The notes beneath the pieces were generated by a model that was not told the origin of the DNA, did not search any database, and saw nothing but the letters and a program-made list of their open reading frames with translations. 64,000 bases of DNA from Bacteroidales bacterium (GTDB taxonomy: Bacteria > Bacteroidota > Bacteroidia > Bacteroidales > UBA932): NCBI GenBank assembly GCA_017427385.1, contig JAFRSW010000005.1, positions 25,733 through 89,732 on the forward strand, written 5' to 3'. This document shows, one piece after another, positions 7,305 to 14,690 of this stretch. The number at the start of each line of letters is the position of its first letter. Within the stretch, counting starts at the first letter, position 1. The position numbers were made by a program, and so were the translations under genes.

Positions 7305-8672
7305 CTACTTCTCCTCTGCTGCAGGCTGATCTTCAGGATTAACCTTCTTGCCAAGATAATCCGGCAGGTCCATGCCTGCCATCTTGAACAGGTCGCTGAG
7401 CGGAGGCACGCTTCCCATCAGACCGGAGACGAAGTTTGCGGTCGCGGTCTTCCCGTTCACGGAAGAACCACCGTCCCAAACGGTCACCTTGTCGATGTTG
7501 ATGCCCTTCACAGCCTCGACCTGGGTCTTCACGAGCTCAGGCAGCTTGTCGGCGATCATCATCATTACAGCCTTCTGGGCATCGCCCTCGGCGGCACCGA
7601 CCAACTGGTTGAAACCCTGTGCCTGCTTGGTCAGGATCTCGAACACACCGCGGGCCTGTGCATCCATCTTCGCATAGATGGCGTCAGCCTCACCCTTTGC
7701 CTTGCGGCGGATCTGCTCGGCTTCAGCCTCTGCATCGATGATGGCCTTCTCCTTCTCGATCTGGGCGGCGACCACCACGTTTGCCTGCTGGGTTGCCTTT
7801 TCGCGCTCGGCACGTGCAAGCTCAGCGTCACGCTCGCTCTGGTATGCCTCCTCGAGGGCCTTTGCGGCCTGCACCTTTTCGGCGGCGACTGCGACTCTAG
7901 TGGCCTCAGCGGTCTTCTGGCGGCGCAGGGCGTCGGAGTTCGCGATCTCGATCTTCGCGTTGTTTTCACCCTTCACGGCGTCCGCATCGGCGGCAGCCAC
8001 GTTCACACGGGTGTCCTTATCGGCGATAGCCTTACCGGTTTCACCGTAACGGTTCTGCTCAGCCACGCTCTTCTTTGCGTCGTTGATGGCCTTCGCGGCA
8101 GCCTCCTTACCGAGGGCCTCGATGTAGCCGGATTCGTCCCGGATATCGGTGACGTTCACGTTGATGAGCTTCAGGCCGATCTTGCGGAGTTCAGCCTCCA
8201 CGTTGGTGGAAACGTTCGCAAGGAACTTGTCGCGGTCGGCGTTGATTTCCTCGATATCCATCGTTGCGATGACCAGACGCAGCTGACCGAAGAGGATATC
8301 GGTGGCGATGCCCTGGATGGCGCTGGTGGTGAGCCCGAGCAAGCGCTCTGCAGCGTTGGTCATGTTCTCAGGCTCGGTGCTGATACCCACGGTGAAGCGG
8401 CAGGGGACGTCCACGCGGATGTTCTGCTTCGAAAGGGCGTTGGTGAGGTTGCACTCGATACTGATGGGGGTCAGGTCGAGGAATGCATAATTCTGGAACA
8501 CGGGCCAGATGAATGCTGCGCCACCGTGCACGCACTTGGAGGAACCGTGGCGGCCGGTCTTACCGTAGATGACAAGGATCTTGTCTGAAGGGCAGCGCTT
8601 GTAGCGCTTCAGGATGGCCGAAATCGTGATGAAGATGACGGCGACGATGATCAGGATTACGTAGATTTCCAT
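7305..8672 (-). CDS. Flotillin-family SPFH membrane scaffold protein
   Basis: A 455-residue protein with an N-terminal membrane anchor (about 2-22), an SPFH/band-7 domain (about 25-200, with VDVPCRFTVGISTEPENMTNAAERLL) and a long Ala/Glu/Lys-rich coiled coil (about 200-340, AEATRVAVAAEKVQAAKALE). A C-terminal oligomerisation region follows. Flotillins organise membrane microdomains and modulate fluidity. The start at 8672 is the first ATG, and an upstream TTG in frame would overlap the preceding gene. It pairs with the NfeD-like gene 4 nt upstream, the classic flotillin-NfeD operon. Confidence 0.9.
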   Translation of the reverse strand: MEIYVILIIVAVIFITISAILKRYKRCPSDKILVIYGKTGRHGSSKCVHGGAAFIWPVFQNYAFLDLTPISIECNLTNALSKQNIRVDVPCRFTVGISTEPENMTNAAERLLGLTTSAIQGIATDILFGQLRLVIATMDIEEINADRDKFLANVSTNVEAELRKIGLKLINVNVTDIRDESGYIEALGKEAAAKAINDAKKSVAEQNRYGETGKAIADKDTRVNVAAADADAVKGENNAKIEIANSDALRRQKTAEATRVAVAAEKVQAAKALEEAYQSERDAELARAEREKATQQANVVVAAQIEKEKAIIDAEAEAEQIRRKAKGEADAIYAKMDAQARGVFEILTKQAQGFNQLVGAAEGDAQKAVMMMIADKLPELVKTQVEAVKGINIDKVTVWDGGSSVNGKTATANFVSGLMGSVPPLSDLFKMAGMDLPDYLGKKVNPEDQPAAEEK

Positions 8673-8676
8673 ATCG

Positions 8677-9270
8677 TTATACAATTAAAGAGTTTAATTC
8701 TTCTACCAGGAGAGTGCTGTCGTTGATGACCTCCACGACCTTGATGGGCGTGCCGGTCTTGATGGTATCGCCATCGGTGAGAGCGATGTACTCGCGCACG
8801 GCGTTGGCGATGGTGATCTGCACCTTGCCTTCGCCCGAGCGCTCACCGGGGATGGTGAGATAGACCTTGCCGGTGCAGCCTACCGCAGCCTCGTTAACAT
8901 CGATGTTGCCGCTCTGCTGCATGCTCGCGAGGAGTTTGAAAAGATACATCACGATAGCCACCAGGGCTATACCCACGAGGGCCGAGATGATGATGAGGAC
9001 CGCCTTCGAATGCACGCTGTCCTTCAACAGGATGGCCGTCCATCCGAAACCGAGGATAAAGTTCACGAAGTTGCGGAAGGTGTAGAGATTGATGCCTCCG
9101 TCAAGATCCCCGCCCATGTCGGAAGGATCCACGTCGAAGTCGGTAGCTCCATCCACATCCGCACCTAAGAAGGTAAGGATGCTCTGGATGATGAATACGA
9201 GCGTCGCGGTGAGGGTGATGCCCCAGAGGATCTTGCTCAAAACGCTAAGTGATGCCCACCATGTAATCAT
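8677..9270 (-). CDS. NfeD-like membrane protein with C-terminal OB-type domain
   Basis: A 197-residue protein. Membrane segments lie at about 10-33, 70-85 and 90-115. The acidic stretch between the first two (GADVDGATDFDVDPSDMGGD) is probably a periplasmic loop. A C-terminal beta-rich domain (about 128-197, VGCTGKVYLTIPGERSGEGK) resembles the OB fold of NfeD proteins. Such proteins associate with flotillin scaffolds, and here the flotillin gene follows after 4 nt. No ClpP-like serine protease domain is present, so this is the short NfeD1b type. The operon's promoter region carries a long inverted repeat. Confidence 0.78.
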   Translation of the reverse strand: MITWWASLSVLSKILWGITLTATLVFIIQSILTFLGADVDGATDFDVDPSDMGGDLDGGINLYTFRNFVNFILGFGWTAILLKDSVHSKAVLIIISALVGIALVAIVMYLFKLLASMQQSGNIDVNEAAVGCTGKVYLTIPGERSGEGKVQITIANAVREYIALTDGDTIKTGTPIKVVEVINDSTLLVEELNSLIV

Positions 9271-9286
9271 ATACCTATATAAATTA

Positions 9287-9330
9287 AAATTTGCAGAAAA
9301 CCTGTTTCTTCGTTGTTTTCTGCAAATTTA
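9287..9330 (-). promoter_or_regulatory. Promoter and 15-bp inverted repeat upstream of the NfeD-flotillin operon
   Basis: AAATTTGCAGAAAAC (9287-9301) and GTTTTCTGCAAATTT (9315-9329) form a perfect 15-bp inverted repeat with a 13-nt spacer. The minus-strand -7 element TAAATTTG (9330-9323) lies inside one arm, so the repeat spans the start of transcription. This fits an operator better than a terminator. Confidence 0.6.
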
Positions 9331-9399
9331 TAAAATTTTATTGAATTGCAATAATTTTTTACTAAAATTTCAAATTTTTTTATTGTGGACGTTTTTTGC

Positions 9400-9407
9400 T
9401 ATCTTTG
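9400..9407 (+). promoter_or_regulatory. -7 element of the RIC-LuxR gene, nearly leaderless
   Basis: TATCTTTG, separated from the ATG at 9413 by only 5 nt, so the mRNA leader would be about 1-2 nt. Confidence 0.55.
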
Positions 9408-9412
9408 TACCC

Positions 9413-10354
9413 ATGAAACCACTCCACGGCAACATGAAAATGGCTGACCTCATTGAGGTCAATTACCATCTTCTGGCGGTGCTCACGCGCTTCGGGATAG
9501 AGGGGGGATTCGGGGAGAAGACGGTGCGGGACATCTGCGAGAAGAACCATCTGGATACCGACACCTTCCTCCTCATCTGCAACGTCTATACGCACAAAGA
9601 CCATGAGCCCTCCGAGGAGATACTGCGCGACGGGCATATCGACGACATCCTCCGCTACCTCCACCAGAGCCACGACTACTACATGAGCAACGCCCTGGTG
9701 CTGCTGGCATCCACAATCGAGGACCTCATCAAGCCTTGCTCGGACACTCAGAAGAAGGTGATCTGGCAGTTTTTCGCGGAGTACAAGGCGGAGCTGGAGA
9801 AGCACTTCGCCTACGAGGAAGGAGAGGTCATCCCCTACGTGCAGAAGCTGCTGCTCGGCAAGCGCGATCCTCACTACAGCATCGACCGATTCGAGGAGAA
9901 CCATTCCAATATCGAGGAGAAACTATCCGACCTCAAGAGCCTGATACTCAAGAGCTTACCGGCTACCTGCGACGACCGTCTGCGCGTGCGGCTCCTCAAC
10001 TACATCTTCGCCCTCCAGAGCGACCTCGACTCCCACACCGCCATCGAAGACAACATCCTGGTGCCGATGGTGCGGCTGATAGAGAACCCCCTCAGCCATA
10101 CCCGGACGGAGAAGCAGGATGCCTCCGCCGGCGGCGAGGAGCGGGACGAACTGTCCGACAGGGAGATAGAGATTCTGGTGAGCGTGGCGCAGGGGCTCCT
10201 CAACAAGGAGATAGCCGACCGGCACAACATCAGCATCAACACCGTCATCACCCACCGCAAGAACATCACCCGCAAGACCGGCATCAAGACCGTCGCCGGC
10301 CTCACCGTGTATGCCATTCTCAATGGCTACGTGGATATCAATTCTGTAAAATAG
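9413..10354 (+). CDS. Di-iron RIC/hemerythrin-like protein fused to a LuxR DNA-binding domain
   Basis: A 313-residue cytoplasmic regulator. Residues about 9-60 resemble the ScdA/RIC N-terminal domain (LLAVLTRFGIEGGFGEKTV). Residues about 75-225 form a hemerythrin-like four-helix bundle with candidate iron ligands His84, His87, His131, Glu135, His164, His208 and Glu212. Residues about 246-310 are a LuxR/GerE HTH (LSDREIEILVSVAQGLLNKEIA, then NTVITHRKNI). Prediction: a di-iron sensor of nitric oxide, oxygen or iron status that acts directly on DNA. The start at 9413 sits right after a -7 element. The frame extends further upstream, but that part overlaps the divergent operon's promoter and gene. 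Confidence 0.85.
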   Translation: MKPLHGNMKMADLIEVNYHLLAVLTRFGIEGGFGEKTVRDICEKNHLDTDTFLLICNVYTHKDHEPSEEILRDGHIDDILRYLHQSHDYYMSNALVLLASTIEDLIKPCSDTQKKVIWQFFAEYKAELEKHFAYEEGEVIPYVQKLLLGKRDPHYSIDRFEENHSNIEEKLSDLKSLILKSLPATCDDRLRVRLLNYIFALQSDLDSHTAIEDNILVPMVRLIENPLSHTRTEKQDASAGGEERDELSDREIEILVSVAQGLLNKEIADRHNISINTVITHRKNITRKTGIKTVAGLTVYAILNGYVDINSVK

Positions 10355-10396
10355 CGCTCCGGCACTTTTCCCGAAGACAGGGGAAAAAATATTTGT

Positions 10397-10431
10397 TTTT
10401 GTCGCAAGTTCAGCCTATATTTGCGACAAAA
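10397..10431 (+). promoter_or_regulatory. Promoter and operator of AbiE system 1
   Basis: TTTTGTCGCAA (10397-10407) and TTGCGACAAAA (10421-10431) are a perfect 11-bp inverted repeat with a 13-nt spacer. The -7 element TATATTTG (10416-10423) overlaps the second arm, so a bound repressor would block transcription. AbiEi antitoxins are known to repress their own operons through inverted repeats. Confidence 0.7.
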
Positions 10432-10442
10432 CGGACTATCTT

Positions 10443-11057
10443 ATGGACAGCGTTGAAAAGAAAATCGAGCGTATCGTAAAGGCCGGAGGGGAAGGCAAGG
10501 TGTACTTCCCGTCAGACTTTTTCGACTGTGGCACGGAGAAAGCCGTGTCCAAGGCCCTCCAGCGCCTGGTGGCGTCGGAGGTGCTTATGAGGATGAATCG
10601 AGGACTTTATTGCTCCCCCACTGAAAGCCATTGGGGGATGGGGAAGCTTTCCGCCAGCGCCGAAGAAGTGCTGCAGGCCTATGCCGAAAGGGACGGTTTC
10701 AAATACGGCCCCTGCCCCGGAATGGCCCAGAACGCCCTCGGGCTGTCGGACCAGGTGGTGATGAACCCCGTCTACAGCACAGATGGCCCCACTCGCAGGA
10801 TCCCTTACGCAAAAAAGCGCAGGCCCATTGTGCTCTACCACGTTCCGCCAAAAGTTTTCAACTACAAATCCGAGATCATTATGCTCACCGTTATCGCCCT
10901 CAACGACATAGGCAAGAACGATCTCTGGCAGTTCGACCTCGACCGCATGCAGGACATCTACCGGCAGATACCCTACAGCGAAATCCGCAACGATCTCAAG
11001 AACACCCCTTCCTGGATCAGGAGCTTAATACTAGGTTTTTATGGCAACGCAGCATAA
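10443..11057 (+). CDS. AbiEi-type antitoxin/repressor (type IV toxin-antitoxin, DUF6088-like)
   Basis: A 204-residue protein with an N-terminal winged-helix region. GKVYFPSDFFDCGTEKAVSK and the LVASEVLMRMNRGLYC wing are the pattern seen in AbiEi and DUF6088 antitoxins. A C-terminal domain of unknown structure follows (PIVLYHVPPKVFNYKS). Known AbiEi proteins repress their operon and counteract the nucleotidyltransferase toxin without direct binding. Its 3' end overlaps the toxin gene by 17 bp, and an 11-bp inverted repeat sits on the promoter. A second, divergent AbiE pair lies at 33.8-35.3 kb. Confidence 0.82.
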   Translation: MDSVEKKIERIVKAGGEGKVYFPSDFFDCGTEKAVSKALQRLVASEVLMRMNRGLYCSPTESHWGMGKLSASAEEVLQAYAERDGFKYGPCPGMAQNALGLSDQVVMNPVYSTDGPTRRIPYAKKRRPIVLYHVPPKVFNYKSEIIMLTVIALNDIGKNDLWQFDLDRMQDIYRQIPYSEIRNDLKNTPSWIRSLILGFYGNAA

Positions 11058-12039
11058 TATTGATTTCTGGGCGTATTCAGACGAACAGAAGACAGACGTC
11101 TATAATGAAATCCACAAAGAAATGAAGGTCGACCCCAAGGCGGCCGAGAAGGACTGGTGGGTCAGCCACGTCATCAAGGCCGTCTTCGAGCTGCGCTGCG
11201 CGGACGCCCTCACATTCAAGGGCGGCACCTCCCTCAGTAAGGCCTGGGGCATCACAGAACGCTTCTCCGAAGATGTCGACATCTCCATCGACAAATCCTT
11301 CTTCGGCCTCAGCGGCGAAACGCGCTCCGCCCGGGACCGCATCCGCAAACTCAGCAGGAAGTACATCCACGACGAGGTGATGGGGGAATTGTCATCCATC
11401 CTGTATGTGCTGGGCGCCTGGCAGGCCGAGATGGTCTTCAAGACCAGGGATGATTCCGATGCCGACCCTACCGTCCTCCTCATCCCCTACCACAGCGTCC
11501 TGCCCGTGCATCCATATATAAAAGAAGTGGTGAAGGTGGAGTTCAGCTGCCGCAATCCGCGCGAGCCCCTGGAGCCCCGGCAGATAGTCCCGTTTGCGGC
11601 CGAGCTGTCGCCGATGATAGATTTTCCGGAGACACTCGTACCCACCGTCACCCCCGTCCGGACCTTCCTGGAGAAGGTTTTCCTGCTTCACGAAGAGTTC
11701 CAGAAAGATCATCCCAGGCACCGGAGGATGTCCCGGCATCTCTACGACCTCTACCGGCTGGATCAGGCCGGATACGCCGACAAGGCAATGGCCGATCCGG
11801 ACCTCTACCGCACCCTGGTGGAGCACCGGAAAGTCTTCAACGCCATCCGGGGAATCGACTACTCCAACCATACGCCGGATAAGCTGGCCATCCTGCCCAG
11901 CGGGGACCAGTTGCCGCTATGGGAAGCCGACTACCAGGTGATGCAGGACCAGTATATTTATGGGGATGCCCCCTCTTTCGGGGAATTGATGAAAGCCATA
12001 ACCGGCGTGCAGGACCGTCTGCACGGGATGAAACTATAG
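11041..12039 (+). CDS. AbiEii/AbiGii-family nucleotidyltransferase toxin
   Basis: A 332-residue protein with the DNA-polymerase-beta-type nucleotidyltransferase core FKGGTSLSKAWGITERFSED followed by VDIS (GG-T-S then the D-x-D metal pair, residues about 59-82). Known AbiEii toxins transfer nucleotides, acting on tRNA ends in some members, and stop growth on phage infection. The gene overlaps its antitoxin by 17 bp. It converges on queH with a 6-bp overlap. It is longer than toxin 2 of this window (278 residues) and clearly different in sequence, so the two systems are not a recent duplication. Confidence 0.85.
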   Translation: MATQHNIDFWAYSDEQKTDVYNEIHKEMKVDPKAAEKDWWVSHVIKAVFELRCADALTFKGGTSLSKAWGITERFSEDVDISIDKSFFGLSGETRSARDRIRKLSRKYIHDEVMGELSSILYVLGAWQAEMVFKTRDDSDADPTVLLIPYHSVLPVHPYIKEVVKVEFSCRNPREPLEPRQIVPFAAELSPMIDFPETLVPTVTPVRTFLEKVFLLHEEFQKDHPRHRRMSRHLYDLYRLDQAGYADKAMADPDLYRTLVEHRKVFNAIRGIDYSNHTPDKLAILPSGDQLPLWEADYQVMQDQYIYGDAPSFGELMKAITGVQDRLHGMKL

Positions 12040-12693
12040 GGAATATTCGCAGCCGCAGAAGGTCTGGTTGTAGAAGCTCTGCTCGCGGATGATTTCACCG
12101 CGGCGGGGCTGGAGTCCGCCCTTGCGCCAGTTGCGCCCCCACCATTGGACTTTTGCGGTTGTGCCATTATGGCTCTCTGCCGAAGCCTTGGCCAGCGACT
12201 CTTCAGCCTTGGCCGCCAGCCCTTCCACCACCATGGCGCAGGCCCTGCGGCCGGCTTCATCCACCTGTTCCAGACTTTTCCAGCGGGAGGACGCGAGTGT
12301 GGTAGTGAGGGTGCCGAAGCCGTTTTCGGCGGCATAGCGCGCAGCGCGCATCAGCCGGAAGGCGAAGCATTCCAAGCATCGCGGGCCCCTCTCGGGGGCA
12401 TCCTCCCGGCCCCTGGCCACCTGCTCCGTCCACGCCGCATGGTCGTAGTCGTCATCTATCACTTCTATTCCAAAAAGCCCGGCGTAGCGCAGGATTTCCC
12501 CCCGGCGCTTCTCGTATTCTTCCTTATCGTATATGTTGGAATTGCTCCAGAAGATGGCCATCTCCTCCCCCGGATTGCGCCCCGCGGCCCTGTACGCCTC
12601 CATCAGGGCCTCCACGATGGCCCCGGAACACGGCGCACAGCACGAATGCAGCAGCAAGCGCCCCTTCGGCAACTCTGACGGATTCAACAACAT
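12034..12693 (-). CDS. queH: Epoxyqueuosine reductase QueH
   Basis: A 219-residue QueH (DUF208) enzyme that reduces epoxyqueuosine to queuosine in tRNA, replacing the cobalamin-dependent QueG. Cysteine motifs expected to bind the iron-sulfur cluster and metal are visible: HSCCAPCSG (residues about 17-25), RCLECFAFRL (about 104-113) and FCGCEYSL at the C-terminus. FWSNSNIYDKEEY and TLTTTLASSRWKSL are family segments. The promoter TATATTTG lies 4 nt from the start, so the mRNA is probably leaderless. Confidence 0.92.
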   Translation of the reverse strand: MLLNPSELPKGRLLLHSCCAPCSGAIVEALMEAYRAAGRNPGEEMAIFWSNSNIYDKEEYEKRRGEILRYAGLFGIEVIDDDYDHAAWTEQVARGREDAPERGPRCLECFAFRLMRAARYAAENGFGTLTTTLASSRWKSLEQVDEAGRRACAMVVEGLAAKAEESLAKASAESHNGTTAKVQWWGRNWRKGGLQPRRGEIIREQSFYNQTFCGCEYSL

Positions 12694-12697
12694 AGTG

Positions 12698-12705
12698 CAA
12701 ATATA
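12698..12705 (-). promoter_or_regulatory. queH -7 element, nearly leaderless
   Basis: TATATTTG on the minus strand, followed by CACT and then the ATG. The TTTGCACTATG context is identical to that of ispF. Confidence 0.55.
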
Positions 12706-12720
12706 GCAAAACCGCCAGTG

Positions 12721-12862
12721 TACCTGTTAAGAAAAACCGCATTTTCTCTACAGGTACCCCCTTTTTACCCCCCACCCGTAGAGAAAACCTGGCAAAATCT
12801 CGACGGGTCGGCCATTTTTAGGCCTACCTGTAGAGAAAATGGCCGAAAAACTCTACAGGTCC
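12721..12862. repeat. Inverted-repeat cluster A (core CTCTACAGGT)
   Basis: At least five alternating copies of a unit of about 16 nt. ATTTTCTCTACAGGTA (12741-12756) has an exact reverse complement at 12825-12840. Degenerate copies lie at 12721-12737, 12775-12792 and 12851-12862. It is the first half of a 404-bp gap (12694-13097) in which I see no gene, and the open frames there are translated repeats. Confidence 0.75.
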
Positions 12863-12897
12863 TTCACATAATCCCGGCGACCTTCTTAAAAATATAT

Positions 12898-13036
12898 GAC
12901 CTTCCCCGAAAAACGGCAAAAATGGGGAAGGTACCAGGTATTAACCCCATACCTTCCCCAATAAGGAGCATAATTGGGGAAGGTGCCACAGAAAACCATA
13001 TTACCTTCCCCAAATAAAGACAAAATCAAGGAAGGT
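12898..13036. repeat. Inverted-repeat cluster B (core ACCTTCCCC), three successive hairpins
   Basis: Three inverted pairs: 12899-12907 with 12924-12932 (9 bp), 12951-12962 with 12973-12984 (12 bp, ACCTTCCCCAAT), and 13003-13013 with 13026-13036 (two mismatches). The same core recurs as a 19-bp inverted repeat at 43381-43496. Confidence 0.78.
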
Positions 13037-13071
13037 CCAAAAGGGAAAGTCCGAGTTGTGCAGTTTTTTAC

Positions 13072-13079
13072 TAAATTTG
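13072..13079 (+). promoter_or_regulatory. galE -7 element
   Basis: TAAATTTG, 18 nt before the galE start codon and directly after repeat cluster B. Confidence 0.5.
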
Positions 13080-13097
13080 TAGAACAATCGAACCGAT

Positions 13098-14123
13098 ATG
13101 AAAAAAACTGTTTTGGTGTCCGGCGGGGCCGGATTCATTGGAAGCCACGTGACCGTGGAACTCGTTCAGGCAGGGTACGACGTGCTCATAGCCGACAATT
13201 TCAGCAATTGCGACGAAACCAACTATAAAGGCGTCTGCGCCATCCTGGGCAGGCAGATGCCCCTCGTGAAGATGGACTTCTGCGACGCTGCCGCCGCCGA
13301 CAAACTCTTCAGCGAGAACAAGATAGACGCGGTCATCCACTTCGCCGCCTTCAAGGCCGTAGGCGAATCTGTGGCCAAGCCCCTCATGTACTACAAGAAC
13401 AATCTCGAGTCGTTCATGAACGTGCTGGAGGCCGCGCAGGCACACGGCTGCACCAACGTGCTCTTCTCATCTTCCGCAACCGTCTACGGCGAGCCCGACG
13501 TGGTGCCCGTCACCGAGCAGAGCCCCCGCAAGCCCGCCACATCCCCCTACGGCAACACCAAGCAGATGTGCGAGGACATCCTCCAGGACAGCGTCCGCGC
13601 CAGCGAAGGCAAGCTTCACGGCATACTCCTCCGCTACTTCAACCCCATCGGAGCGCATCCCAGCGCCCTCATCGGCGAACTCCCCCGCGGCGTGCCCAAC
13701 AACCTGGTGCCTTTCATTACCCAGACCGCCATCGGCAAGCGCGAGTGCCTGAGCATCTTCGGGAACGACTATCCTACCGAAGACGGCACCTGCAAGCGGG
13801 ACTACATCGACATCGTGGACCTCGCCAAGGCCCACGTGTATGCCGTGCGCCGCATGCTGGACGGCAAGATGAAGCAGGGATGCGAGGTCTTCAATGTGGG
13901 CACCGGCCGCCCCGTGAGCGTGCTGGAGCTCGTGAACGCGTTCGAGAAGGTGAACGGCCTCAAACTCAACTGGAAGTTCGCACCCCGCCGCGCCGGAGAC
14001 GTGACCGCCATCTGGGCAGATCCCACCCTGGCCAATGAGGAGCTGGGCTGGAAGGCCGAACGCAGCGTGGAAGAGACGCTGGCGGCCGCCTGGGCCTGGG
14101 AGAAACGCCTGGCAGGGAAGTAG
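13098..14123 (+). CDS. galE: UDP-glucose 4-epimerase
   Basis: A 341-residue short-chain dehydrogenase-fold epimerase that interconverts UDP-glucose and UDP-galactose for galactose use and glycan synthesis. The NAD-binding motif is GGAGFIGSH (residues 9-17). The catalytic Ser/Tyr/Lys set is in FSSSATVYG and SPYGNTKQMCE (YxxxK), with the typical RYFNPIGAHPS and GDGTCKRDYID-like segment (EDGTCKRDYIDIVDLA). The length is normal for bacterial GalE. Its promoter abuts repeat cluster B, and its TAG stop codon shares its last base with a dispersed repeat copy. Confidence 0.95.
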   Translation: MKKTVLVSGGAGFIGSHVTVELVQAGYDVLIADNFSNCDETNYKGVCAILGRQMPLVKMDFCDAAAADKLFSENKIDAVIHFAAFKAVGESVAKPLMYYKNNLESFMNVLEAAQAHGCTNVLFSSSATVYGEPDVVPVTEQSPRKPATSPYGNTKQMCEDILQDSVRASEGKLHGILLRYFNPIGAHPSALIGELPRGVPNNLVPFITQTAIGKRECLSIFGNDYPTEDGTCKRDYIDIVDLAKAHVYAVRRMLDGKMKQGCEVFNVGTGRPVSVLELVNAFEKVNGLKLNWKFAPRRAGDVTAIWADPTLANEELGWKAERSVEETLAAAWAWEKRLAGK

Positions 14124-14149
14124 ATTCCTTCGCTGCGCTCGGAATGACA
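14123..14149. repeat. Dispersed repeat unit abutting the galE stop codon
   Basis: A copy of the 27-nt unit with one change (GCTGCGCTCGG). Its first base is the G of the galE TAG. Confidence 0.82.
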
Positions 14150-14177
14150 GGGAGGATTGCATGACAGGAAGGACACC

Positions 14178-14672
14178 ATGACTATAGGCCTGATATCTGA
14201 CACCCACGGAGTGTTCAGCCCCGGGTTCCGGGAGTTCCTGGAGCCCGTAGATGAACTCTGGCACGCAGGCGACTGGGGCGGAGACGACGCTTTCCTCCAG
14301 AGTATCAAGGACTTCAAGCCCGTCGTAGGGGTGTATGGCAACTGCGACGGCTTCCCGGCGCGCTACGATTTCCCGGAATTCCAGTGCTTCGAGCGCGAGG
14401 GCCTGAAGATACTTATGACCCACATCGGCGGATATCCCGGCCACTACAATCCCGTGGCCAGGCGCGTAATCATGGAAGAGAAGCCGGGGCTTTTCGTGTG
14501 CGGGCATTCCCACATCCTGAAGGTGCAGTGGGATGAGCAGTATAACATGCTGACGATGAACCCGGGCGCGGCCGGCCTGCAGGGATGGCAGGTGGTGCGC
14601 ACCGCCCTCCGCTTCAAGATCGAAGGGGGCGCGGTCAAAGGTCTGGAAGTCTTCGAATTACCCCGGCAGTAG
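14178..14672 (+). CDS. YfcE/MJ0936-type metallophosphodiesterase
   Basis: A 164-residue calcineurin-like phosphoesterase. Metal-ligand motifs run in order: ISDTHGVF (DxH, residue 8 on), HAGDWGG, YGNCDG, MTHIGG and CGHSHILK, then the NPGAAG loop. This is the small YfcE-like class, which cleaves phosphodiesters in vitro, with the natural substrate unknown. The start at 14178 was preferred because the motif begins 7 residues later, as in homologues, and the upstream in-frame ATG at 14157 falls next to the dispersed repeat. It lies downstream of galE after a 54-nt gap. Confidence 0.88.
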   Translation: MTIGLISDTHGVFSPGFREFLEPVDELWHAGDWGGDDAFLQSIKDFKPVVGVYGNCDGFPARYDFPEFQCFEREGLKILMTHIGGYPGHYNPVARRVIMEEKPGLFVCGHSHILKVQWDEQYNMLTMNPGAAGLQGWQVVRTALRFKIEGGAVKGLEVFELPRQ

Positions 14673-14690
14673 CAGGACACGCAACCGGCC

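Noticed and set aside
12718-13017. 99-residue frame in the repeat cluster
   Set aside because: It is translated inverted repeats with no signal peptide, domain or codon pattern.
12721-13036. Possible CRISPR array
   Set aside because: Units alternate in orientation, spacers are unequal and no cas genes are present.
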